DNA from: Eutreptiella sp. 'Long Island Sound 2002'
Taxonomy: Eukaryota > Euglenozoa > Euglenophyceae > Eutreptiales > Eutreptiaceae
NCBI GenBank assembly: GCA_964036045.1
Contig: OZ038385.1
Location: 41,581,237-41,645,236, forward strand
Direction of reading: 5' to 3'
DNA length: 64,000 nt
Positions 52,771 to 63,300 of this stretch are shown here, piece after piece. Each line of letters opens with the position of its first letter. Positions within the stretch are counted from its first letter, which is position 1. The notes below the pieces were generated by a model. That model saw only the letters and a program-made list of their open reading frames with translations, was not told where the DNA came from and did no database searches. A program made the translations under genes and the position numbers.

Positions 52771-53738
52771 ATGGAGGCACACACAACAAACTTGGGAGTT
52801 TCAGTCACGGCTATGCTTGCGATTGCCGAGTCGGCATTGACGGAATTGGGGTCTCGGAAGCGGGAAATTCGTTTGAGGCGCGGGCCGGTGTGTGTTGGCT
52901 TTATATCCGTGGCAAGGGCCCGAGGATATCGGCAGATATCCGTGGCATATGCCCGGGATACAACAGCCACGGATATCTGCCGATATCCCGGGCATATGCC
53001 ACGGATATCTGCCGAGATCCCGGGCATATGCCACGGATATCTGTTGGTGTTCAAGTCAAAACTCTCTTGGTCTATCACCGCAAAGACAAGGAAGGGGTTG
53101 AAAAAGCCGCCGAGATTCTTGCACGTTACCAAAAGCCTAAGGAGCTCGAGGTGCCTAAGGTGGAAATTTGTAAGGAGCCAAAAGCGGAGCCTTGCGTTGT
53201 CCATGCTAGTCCTCTTAAAGCTGTTAAAGCTGAGACTGTGGTTGTTCTTGGTAGTCCTATTAAGGCGGAGCCTTGTGCTAACAACCCAATCGTGCACACA
53301 CCGTCTCCAAAGCACGAGGTCAATGATCTCACAGCGGAGGAGGACTATGCTACTTTTCCCTTGACACAATTAAGCGAAAAGGAGAACATGGTATATGAGC
53401 GTGAGATGTATCGTTCGCGTGCATGGGCAGCCCCAGCCACACCTGCAAAGGCCCCCACAAGCCAAGATCTCACAAGCATCCCATCTCCTTTTGACTCTGC
53501 TAGGTTTGATGGGCCACCCACGAAGGTTCGCAAAGTTCAGGTGAAAGAGGAAAAGCAACAATGCTATCGTTGTGACTATCCTATTAAGAAGAATGCTGCA
53601 TCTGCGGGGCAGCGACCTGTGACTTGTGATGTTTGTCATGCTATTTACCACTTGTCATGTGCCAATCTTCGGTTTCCTCCAAAGCATGGATCGTGGGCAT
53701 GTGAGACATGTATGACCGAAATGATTGGTTCCCAGTAA
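52771..53738 (+). CDS. PHD-finger protein, two exons, copy 1
   Basis: Exon 1 starts at ATG 52771 (MEAHTTNLGVSV... to RRGPV). The proposed donor is near 52892 and the acceptor TTCAAG| at 53055, giving 121 + 683 nt = 268 codons. The donor is weak, but the acceptor and its phase match the paralogue at 55590-56095. Exon 2 has a Lys/Glu/Pro-rich part, DLTAEEDYATFPLTQLSEKE, a YEREMYRSRAWAAPATPAKAP block, and a C-terminal zinc finger: CYRCD...CDVCHAIYHLSC...WACETC, fitting the C4HC3 PHD pattern with one long loop. PHD fingers usually read histone H3 tails, so a chromatin role is inferred. The intron carries GGATATC-type hairpins. Confidence 0.65.
52915..53045 (+). repeat. GGATATC-type hairpin array in the intron of PHD copy 1
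   Basis: CCACGGATATCTGCCGATATC and GGCATATGCC motifs alternate in both orientations and fold back on each other. The 'CCACGG' variant is specific to this copy of the duplication. Confidence 0.75.
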
Positions 53739-53969
53739 TTGGCACCATGACCTCATGATACTTGCATATTTATGGCTAAGTGTAGGGAACAATGTTCCTT
53801 TCATACATATTGGCATCACACTTTCGCATCGATAGAGAGCACATTGTGTAGTGCTCCAACTTGGACGTCTATCCACAAAACTTTCCAAAATTGTTGGCGT
53901 CCTCAATTGTTGTGTTGTGCATGGCTCAAGTATGCAATGAGGGAAAGGGAAGGGTTGGGCGCATCTATC

Positions 53970-54152
53970 CCGTGGCATATGCCACGGATATCTGCCGATA
54001 TCCTCGAGCCCTGATGCCACGGATATAAGAATTGTGCCTAATGCCACGGATATCTGCCTGTATCCCGTGGCATAGGCACGGATATCGACCGGAGGGAGAT
54101 ATCCGTGCCTATGCCACGGGATACAGGCAGATATCCGTGGCATAGGCACAAT
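53970..54152. repeat. Hairpin A, 55-bp stem with 11-nt loop, 3' of PHD copy 1
   Basis: Arms 54031-54086 and 54098-54152 are complementary throughout except for one bulged A at about 54040. The loop is GACCGGAGGGA (54087-54097). A smaller related palindrome precedes it at 53970-54020. Confidence 0.9.
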
Positions 54153-54179
54153 TATTGTATAATATCCGTCATCAGTCTC

Positions 54180-54320
54180 ACAATTTCTCGACGAAGAAAT
54201 GTGAACACCGACCCCGCTGGCTGCTGACGTTTTTGGGCGAAGAAATGTGAGTAGACAACATTTTTTGGCAAAGAACTGTGAGTAGATAACGGTTCTTGGC
54301 GAAGACATGTTATCACTGGT
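54180..54320 (+). repeat. Three to four copies of a GGCGAAGAAATGTGAGTAGA motif
   Basis: Units near 54190, 54235, 54270 and 54297 share 'TTGGCGAAGAAATGTGAGTAGA' in degenerate form (given as an overall pattern). A related near-palindrome ACATTTCTTCGCCAAGAAAT lies at 54427. A plus-strand ORF starting MPRTKAKPCPKRE at 54367 may be a further exon fragment but is unsupported. Confidence 0.5.
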
Positions 54321-55268
54321 TTTTTTCTCCCATCCTTTTAGAATACCTCAATAATATCCAAAGAAGATGCCACGCACCAAAGCAAAACCATGCCCCAAAC
54401 GGGAAGTCAAAGTGGAACCATACCCCTCACATTTCTTCGCCAAGAAATGTTCTGGGGGTGCCCACCGCCTGCGACGGCCTGCGACCGCCTGCGACCGCTT
54501 AAGAAAATTTTCGTACACGTCTACGGATGGCATAACCCATACACTCCCTCCCCCACTCCCTCCAGCCCACCCGGCCTCCCTCCCTCCGTCCCTCCAAGTG
54601 TCCAAATTTGGTCCTTTGGTCCTTCCATCGTCCCACGAGCAAGTTCCGCCACCAAATCTTCCCGCTCCTGAGTGATAACAAAGCGGCCCGACTTCAAGAT
54701 GTCTTGGGCCTCTTGTTCCTCCCTTTGGCGTTTTTCCTTCTCCTTTTGTCTCTTGTGTTAATACTAAGTTACCCTCGACTCTGCACCGTGTGTGTCGTGG
54801 CTCCGTACCGTGCCGTTTACTTACGGTGTGGTCTCGAGGCTTGTGGTGTGTGTTTGTGGCGGGGATATGCTTGTGTGCCCTTGTATGCCCTTGTACCTGG
54901 CCACGGCGATGCACTCACGTGTGGGGCGATTCAGGCAGGCCCAGGCCATGCACATGTCCCTAGCCTCCGTATTGCACTCACCTGTGGGGCGTCTCAGGCA
55001 GGCCTTGGCCATGCACACGTATTAGTTTAACCCTAGTGCATGCACGATACACAACAGCTCAATGCCACATAAATGCTTGCCTCAAAGCCTCAAAACGGAC
55101 AAATGCCTAATGAAGAGGTAATTAGTTAAACTAGTGTTTTGAGCAAGCTCAAAACACGAGGCTACAGCGATGCACATCTCTACACGTGTCATGACACCGG
55201 CACAGCATGGGAACAGCCAGAATATATGCACTTATATATATGCCCGGGGGCATGCGCTCTGTACAAAA

Positions 55269-55460
55269 ATTGGGCCTATGACCCGGATATCTGCGCTGTA
55301 TCCCGGGGCATATGACCCGGATATCGACCGTAGGGAGATATCCGGGTCATATGCCCCGGGATACAGCGCAGATATCCGGGTCATTAGGCCCAATTCTTAT
55401 ATCCGGGGCATTAGGGCCCGAGGATATCCGCAGATATCCGGGGCATATGACCCGGGATCC
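55269..55460. repeat. Hairpin B, ~57-bp stem with 11-nt loop, 3' of PHD copy 2
   Basis: Arms 55269-55325 and 55337-55394 are complementary except for one bulge. The loop is GACCGTAGGGA (55326-55336). A smaller palindrome follows to 55460. It is the counterpart of hairpin A in the inverted duplicate, with different stem bases. Confidence 0.9.
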
Positions 55461-55589
55461 TTGCGCGCAACCCTTCCCTCGCCCTTGATGCCTCAACACT
55501 TCAAGTGGGACAATTCCGAGACACACTTTCTCTCATGGTGCTTCAAGTAAGCTCTCTACAAACATGGAATATAGCCACATATAGATGGT

Positions 55590-56095
55590 CTATTGGGAGC
55601 CAATCATGTCTCTGACACAAGATTCGCAGGCCCAGGAACCAAACTTCGGAGGAAACCTGAGCTTGGCACAAGACATATGGTACACAGCATGGCAAATGTC
55701 ACACGTGACCGATTGTTGGCCACCAACCGCATTCTTCTTAATGGCATAATCACAACGGTAACATTGCATTTCCTTTTTCACCTGCACTTCCTTTTTCACC
55801 TTTTTTTTGGGTTGCTCTTCAAATGCAGCCTGGGCAAAAGGAGATGGAATATTGGACAAATCTTGACTTACTGGGGCCTTGGCAGGTGTTGCTGGGGCAG
55901 CCCATGCACGAGAACGGTACATCTCACGTTCATATACAATGCTCTCTTTCTCATAGACCACATATATAGAAGGTTCTTTCTCACTCAATTGTGTCAACGG
56001 GAAGGTGGCATACTCCTCCTCCGCTGTTAGATCAATGACGATCTTCGGAGAGGATGGAGAAGGTGTCCTATCCTTCCGTTTCTTCTCTGCTTTGA
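55590..56095 (-). CDS. PHD-finger protein, last exon, copy 2 (paralogue of copy 1)
   Basis: The exon runs from the acceptor TTCCAG| at 56096 to TAG at 55592-55590 (168 codons plus two bases, phase 1, as in copy 1). It shares with copy 1 the DLTAEEEYATFPLTQLSEKE and YEREMYRSRAWAAPATPAKAP blocks and the finger CYRCD...CDICHAVYHMSC...WACESC, ending IGSQ in both. The linker is shorter and more basic. A first exon could not be found: upstream ORFs do not match copy 1's exon 1 or the required phase. The gene is therefore incomplete here, or it uses a different 5' exon. Confidence 0.65.
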
Positions 56096-56194
56096 CTGGA
56101 ACCACAAACCACAAAACGACGACGCAATTCCATTCTTTCTACCTATATTTCTTCCTCAATGCAAATTACATGTTTTATGAATTATTCCTCACGT

Positions 56195-56800
56195 CACAAC
56201 GATGTCATCATTGACACCTACGGTTACTTTTGGGTATAGCGGTTTTTTCGGTTAAAAAATGGAAATTGTTGCTGATAGGCTCATTGGAACCGCCTCGGAA
56301 AGGCGGTTTCATTGATTGGTCACAACCCCAGGTGATTCTGTTGTTTGCGGTGATTAATCTACAAATTTGATGATTTGCTATATGCCCCAGGGATATCAGC
56401 AGATATCCGGGGCATATGACCCAGGATATCACCGCTGCTGTATCCCGGGTCATATGCCCCGGATATCTGCGGATATCCTCGGGCCCATGCCCCGGATATA
56501 ACACCGGCACATACCCCGCTCCCTCCCTCCCGTTCATAGAGCTGTGGACTGCATTCAGTGGAATCAAGACAGAGACCGCCACTGGCGTACCGCAACCCCG
56601 CAATGTCAGGCAGTTTTTGCCCATGCATGACAGCACTGCAACATTAACATCATCATTTTTTTCATCATCATGACGTCATCTGCCTATGCAACCGTTACTT
56701 TCGGGTGCAAAAACGGTTTTTTCGGTTAAAAATAAGATGTGGTGAAAAGTACTTTCATGGCAAAGAGCATAAGAAAATATGTGCGTAGAGGGGTCACAAC
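56195..56800 (+). repeat. Direct repeat of ~140 bp, two copies (56195-56340 and 56650-56800)
   Basis: Both copies carry CGTTACTTTCGGGT-like and CGGTTTTTTCGGTTAAAAA segments, then GTCACAACCC. They flank the hairpin array upstream of PHD copy 2. Confidence 0.6.
56385..56512 (-). repeat. GGATATC-type hairpin array upstream of PHD copy 2 exon
   Basis: CCGGATATC and GGGCATATGACCC motifs face each other around about 56440, collinear with the intronic array of copy 1 but in the 'CCCCGG' variant. Confidence 0.75.
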
Positions 56801-56864
56801 CCATAGTACACTTGCGTGGAGCCCTCAAAAGGGGGGTTTTGGCCAAAAAAGGGGCATCTTCAGC

Positions 56865-56912
56865 GCCTGCGACCGCCTGCGACCGTCTGCGACCGTCTGC
56901 GACCCCTCTCAT
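56865..56912 (+). repeat. Short tandem repeat (GCGACCGCCT)n
   Basis: About five 10-bp units. A similar array lies at 54465-54500. Both sit close to PHD-related sequence. Confidence 0.8.
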
Positions 56913-58484
56913 GTCACATTTCCTGTATAACCTTTTAAATCTGCAAGCAAAACTCGCCGGTGATTGCAATCATAAACCAGCTACAAGAAGGGGAAGTGTC
57001 GGGGAAACTTTACAACTTAGAAGTACAAGAGGATTCTGAGGGGTTGGTCCTACCTTCCCACCTGCTGCACCTACGTCCCACTCACTAGTAGAAACAAGGT
57101 CACTGACGAGTGTGTGCCACCATTCGGGGGACATAAAATGGTTAGTGCAAGACCAATCCCTTGGTTTAAGGGCCCCCAAAACACTTTATCCTACATTACC
57201 TCTCGGTTCGGTGTTTTGTGTTGGCAATTTTTGGCGGCTTCCGGCACAAATGACCTTATGTTTCTTCTCTGTGGCCCTTTTTTCAAGTTTCGCACGAAAA
57301 GCGTTGTGGCTGTCACAGCAATCAAACTTTCGTGCCAACATGCTGGAGCTCCAGAGGACGATTCTTGCAACGAACACACAGGCAATGCTCAAAGCTAAGA
57401 GTGATACAAGCATGATCGTGGGTGGTATTCATTCATCGTCCATGGGTGCGTCCATGTATATGCATGCATGCTCATTCATGTAACTCTGAGCTGGTGCTCT
57501 TTTGCATGCGTGTGAAGTCCATATGAAAATTCATATGTTAAAGAATCGGTTGTGCACTTTATAAAGGAGTTGTCAAGGGCAGGGTGTCGGGGGTTCTCCT
57601 TGCCCTTGATGCATTGAATAGTCGCAGCAGCTGTCTGGTGTGCGTCTGGTACGGCGTGTGCCTGGTGTGGTTGAGCAGGCTAAGTTTCAGCTTATTCTCC
57701 CACCACGCCCTGGGGTACCCTTTAGCGTATTGTACACATTTCTTCGCTCATGCAGGGACAAGGGATTGTAGGGTGGTTCTAGCGTTTGGAGAGTGTGCGT
57801 TTGGGTATTACCAGGTATTATTATTAATACCCGATGAGAAGTTGGCCGGGGCTCAAGGTGTGCTGGTCCTGCAGTTTATTTTTTCATTGATATATCAATA
57901 TGTCCTAATACTGGTTGTGCATGCAGTACTTCTAGGGTGGGGAGGTGGGTCCCCACCCCTTCCTCTTGTAATTTTAGGGTATATAGTGCTTCAAAGAAAG
58001 ACTTAAGTGCTGCATAGCATACCCCTGTCCCACCAAATTGTCATGGAAACGAAATGGCCTCATGGGTACCATGTACACCGGAAAATGTTCGCTAATCAAT
58101 GTTTTCTGTGCCTGCCACAGCTTTGAGTAAAATCTGTGCTCCAAGCCCCATGTCTAACACACACGACAGGGAGTTGTAGAGAATGATGTGTAGACATGCT
58201 GGTCTCGTCAATGGCACGGCAAGCAGAGCATAAGACAAGATGGGCATCGAAAGCCACACCTTACAAATAGTGTCGATATCGTCCTTTCAAAGCACAAATT
58301 TACACGTTTTAACATGCCTCACACATCACAATGAGATAGGGAGTGCATGTACAACAATCCTCACAGACACAATGCAAAATTTGATTTTTGTCGACGATGC
58401 AGGAAATCAAACACAGAAATGACTGCAGATTTTTCTGTAAATAAATACTTTCTTACGATTCTTACGATCGTTTGCGTATTCTAG

Positions 58485-58628
58485 AATCCATCAGTGGCAT
58501 CACAGTACGCTGCAGATCCGCTGTGCGCTAGCGACTACCCGTGCATAGACATCGAAGTGAAGGAGCCTTCGCAATCGAACCTTCTGGTAACCATGAAGAG
58601 GGAATACGCCCTGCAATCACCGAGTTAG
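58485..58628 (+). CDS. Possible terminal exon of an unidentified gene
   Basis: After an acceptor-like TATTCTAG, the frame reads NPSVASQYAADPLCASDYP... to EYALQSPS and stops at TAG, exactly 48 codons. Composition is protein-like. No upstream exon could be linked and no family is recognised. Confidence 0.3.
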   Translation, partial: NPSVASQYAADPLCASDYPCIDIEVKEPSQSNLLVTMKREYALQSPS

Positions 58629-60033
58629 TTCCTTCCCCAGGTCAGCCTAACTTCAGGCTGAAAGCTTTCACAAGCGCCCTGTGACCCTTCGCCTTCCCTC
58701 CGTCCCCTGTGCTGAGTCGGGGGCACTTGTACGTTAGGAAGAAACTGAGACCCGGGTAGGGAAACCGAGTGGCAACATAGGTCCACATGAACACATGGCA
58801 TATTCTTGGCTTTCCGAAAAACTGTTGTGCGCTCTTTCTCGCAGTTTATGGGCATTTGCCAATTTGTTGCACCGTGTGCCCACTGACGAGGGTTGCCAGC
58901 GCCTCTCCCTTTGCCTCATTTATCCCCGTGTCGTAAACATTTATTTTTGTCATCTTGCTACCGCTACACACTTTATGGTGTGAAAACCTAAGCCACGATT
59001 CATTTTCCGAGCGTCGTATGACGTGTGTTGTTGCAACCAAGAGGATCGCTCCTAGGCTTCCTCAAAACACAATTGACAATTGCAGCTTAAATCGCAACTT
59101 GCACTCCGCTTGTCATGGCATCACTGGCACATGCATGTGAACACAATGCACAATGTGTAATTTTTGGTTGTTTTGCCACACCAACTGTCCGCCAATACAA
59201 AAGGTCGTTGCCGCCTCGCTCCAAAGCTTTGACCAGGGAAACGCAATGCCCTATTGTGATCCAAAAACACTTGGAGGGCGCTTCAACCTTCGGCCATCGA
59301 CAGACCATTCGCCATTCAAATCTTATTCGTGGCCATTTGCTAATGTCGGCAAACCCCATGTGGCGATGGACGCAAACCCGTCGGAGTCCAACCTTCCGCA
59401 CATTCATGAGCACAGTTTATCGAATGCACCCCCACAAAACATGACGCGGGAGAGCAACGTTGCTCACGCCGCCCCTTCGGTCCATGCAATGTGTTTATTA
59501 GGACACGCCGTGATGGCGATTTTCTTGGTGATCAAGGCATTCCAAATCCCACCATCCTAGCACTGTTAGTGCATACGTGGATCCGATGCCGCCAACTCTA
59601 GAGCAAACTATGGAGGAGGACATGGGGGATGACACGCCCTTCAACCCCATGGAGGTGTGCTCCGATGCTTTTGGTTTGAATGCCCGTGTACCGTCGATCC
59701 ATGAACTTGCACACTTGAGTCACGCGGATAGATTGGGGGTGGGGGGAAGCAATCGTGTATTGTGTTCTGTTGCTTTGCATGTCACGTTAATAATAATGTG
59801 TCCACCCACTAGCGAAATGCCGATTTAACACACTCATGTTTTCCGGTAGCTTGAGATCAAAGGTGTCGGTCACACTGGGTATTCTCTCTGAGAGTAAAGT
59901 TTCCACGTCACGAGTGACATGGTGTCCAAGCCGTGCTATGGTCCATTGTCGTAGTGCATCCACTAGCCAAGGCGTTTCAATTGTCCACCTCGTCATTTCA
60001 TGGGTTCCTATCGGCGGCCTTGATGCCCCGGGG

Positions 60034-60083
60034 TGTGTCGTGTCGTGTCGTGTCGTGTCGTGTCGTGTCGTGTCGTGTCGTGT
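60034..60083 (+). repeat. Pentanucleotide microsatellite (GTGTC)n
   Basis: About ten uninterrupted units, 260 bases before the URI1 exon. Confidence 0.95.
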
Positions 60084-60344
60084 TGTCGTGGATTGGTGCC
60101 TTTCCCGCCCACGGCCACATGTGCGCACCCCTTGCTTAGCTTGACATCGTGACCATCGCGAATCCGCGGCCAAAAGGAATATGTCACCCATCGAAAGCGG
60201 GGGTTGAGGGGCTGCAGTGACACGCGATGCAAACGTCACGTTGTTCTCTAAGGGACACTTGCATTTGCGAACACAATAGCCCGTGTCGTGGCCTACTTGA
60301 CTACTTGATCGCAGTGTTTGCTACCTGCCTCCCTTTTATCGCAG

Positions 60345-63300
60345 GCTTACATTCGTGCCTACACGAACGACCAAGAAACATTGCAACGGCTATGTGAACA
60401 AGACGCGGAATATCAATCGTTGGCTACGTGCCTACAAGACTTGGTGCGCCAGACCAAGCGAGAAATCATGGTCCCCATGGGGCCGCTCGCCTTCATGCCT
60501 GGCTATCTGGTGCACACCAATGAGGTACTTCGTGCAGTCCGCACTCTACACCGGTCACCCCGCACCGCGGGAAGTCTGCGCACTTCGCTAGGCGCGCCAC
60601 ACACTACACGTGGTGCACTACATTTAAGCACACTCTGCACACATTGCACAACGCTACTTTGTATGCGGGTCTGCACTACGCTTTGGAAAGATGTGTCTAT
60701 CATCTTTGGGCATCCCAAGATTGAGAGCTAAGGCGAAGGCCACAACCAAACATTTTGCCCCATATGTACATATTTGACAAGTTCATGGTATTCTATTTTC
60801 TTGAGCCTTCTGCTCGCTGGCAACACATTGTGCACATCGCAGCGGTACTACGCATGATGTGAATGTTCTGGGACTCGTGGCTTGGGACCTCCCCCAGCGG
60901 GAGGCTCAAATATGCATCCGCGCGGCATTTTTTTGGCATTGGGTTTCGTATGCAACGACTACCTGTTGCCCGTCTGAGCGATTTTGTTAAATCACTCTAC
61001 CCCCTTCCGCATAGAGCACATGGCTTCTGTCTGGCACATTTGGAATTTCAAGTCTTGGTGGCATCCCTTCCTCGGCCAATCACGAATCGAAAGCGAAAGG
61101 CAACGGACTGTCTCTTTCAAACCCTCTCAACTTGTGTGGATAGCATACTTCAAACAGCACAAAGGACAATCTTTGCGAGCACAATAGAGGCGAGGGCACC
61201 ATTCCTGTCAGTGGTAGAACCCTCACAAAGGGATGCCAAATGGAAACTTGCCGAAAAATGTGCAACGAAATGTTTGATTTTTAGAAGCTAGAAAATGCAC
61301 AACGAGCACGCACCATAGTGTCGGCTCCCCATGGAGCAAGGGATGAGGAGTAGTGGCACGAAAAAGAAGATGAATGTGGATGATCTAGGTCGATTTAACG
61401 CAGGAAATTTCGTTTCTTCCATTGGCCCCGAAGCTTGTGTAAGACTTAGATGCTGCCGATTCAAAGCTGTTCCCGGATGATTCCATCCTTCGAACCCCCC
61501 CCCCCCCCCACCGGTGTTGTCGTCCGCACTAGGAGGTGTATACCCCGCTCTTGCACCGCATGGTTCGAGAGTGAGTGCGGTGCGCCTGAGCCTAACTTCC
61601 CCAATGAGAGGCACTCCGTGGGCCCCTAAGGCCCTCTTCGGATCGGGAAGACAAGCCCAAAGCCCAAAGCCCCACCGGTGTTGTTCGGATGTGAACTCTT
61701 ACCTTGTGTCTACCCGAGGGTTGGCCTCAGGGACAAGGCCAAGAGGACGCACGGGGCGTGCCTGAAAGGGTCGCAATACATCATACAGTACATCATACAG
61801 TGCAACACAGAGTATACATCACTTAGTACATCAAACAGTACATCACACAATTGATTCACACAGTACATCATGTAGTTGTACTATATTGTACATCATACAA
61901 TACATCATATCATATGTCATACAATACATGATATCGGAAATCACATAGCACATCATACCAGTACATCATACAATACATCACACACCACATCATACAGTAC
62001 ATCACACAGTACATCACACTATACATCACACAATACACCATACAATACATCCCATAGTACATACATCATACAGTACATACACTGAGATCATGTGGTACAT
62101 CATGTAGTTATACCATACTCTACATTATATGGTACATGATATCGAAAATCTCACAACACACCATAGACATAGGCATAGACATAGATTAGTTATCATGCCG
62201 TCCACTGGTGTCACCGGCCAACAAGCAAGCTCAAGACCTAGGGCTGGCACAGCAAACAAGCGGCAAATGCAGCAAGCTTGCGGCGCAAGACAAGGATATG
62301 GTCCTCAGTTCGCATGGTTTCCTCCCGGTGCACCATTGTCCACTCCATGCCCATCCCCTTCATGTTCATGGTACCACCCCACTCCATCCTTGCACCCTTG
62401 GCACACTCAACATGGAGAAGATGACTTGTGATAGGCTAGGGTTTCACGGGGGCTCCAGCGTAGCCTGGCCCTTGGTAGCTCCCCTGGCGTGGTTTGTTGT
62501 GGTTGTGGCTCACCCACGGTTAGCCCAGCATCACCCTGCCCCCACCCATCCTGTGGTGGATTGACACCAGTGCGCACATGCCTAGACAAGGCGTGGCAAT
62601 GCAATGCGACGCTTCACCGTGTTGTGCCGTGGGGCAACACGTGCACGTGCAATGCGGACCATCGGCGCCCTTGCAGACGATGTGTACACGGGCTGCACTC
62701 CTGAAAATAATAAATTGCTTGCAACCATGAGAGAAGCGGACCGCCCCATGTAGGGGAGGGTACACTTCATGAATGTCGCTGGCTGGGATTCGGGGTGGTG
62801 GGTGGCATAGCTTGGTGTCAACCCCATGTAGGGGTACCCACCAGAGGCAGGTACAACACATCTAGTTCTTGCATGGTGCCCTGACACCTACCCTACAGCA
62901 CATCATGCATGAGACACAACATCATGCAATGCATGATACAGTGCATCAACAGCACATCATACAGTCTTTCACGCAGTACACATTTCAAGCAGTGTAGCGC
63001 ACAGGACATCATGCAGTTGCATCATGCAGTACATCACACATGACAATGCATGGCATACCGTGCATGATGGAGCCCGAAGAAAAATCTGGTCTGCAATTTT
63101 GTTTGCAACATCATCACCATAAACTACTACGGCCACATGCCTGCAAGCACAGCATGACCCGTGGCCACCAGCTCATCACACAGCTGGCCGCATGCCGCTG
63201 AGCCTCCCCTTATCTCCCCGCCGACGATTTGTCTAACCCATTCCGCATGGCCTGGGGCAACACTGCCTGCACCCCGTCCGGCCACTTACGCGCAGAACTG

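Larger units (their letters stand above)
57000..60344. other. Gene-poor stretch before URI1
   Basis: Apart from the possible exon at 58485-58628 no gene is supported. A minus-strand stretch at 59787-60010 has protein-like composition (TRWTIETPWLVDALRQW, LLSERIPSVTDTFD) and might be an exon. The 5' exons of URI1 should lie here or further upstream but were not identified. Confidence 0.4.
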
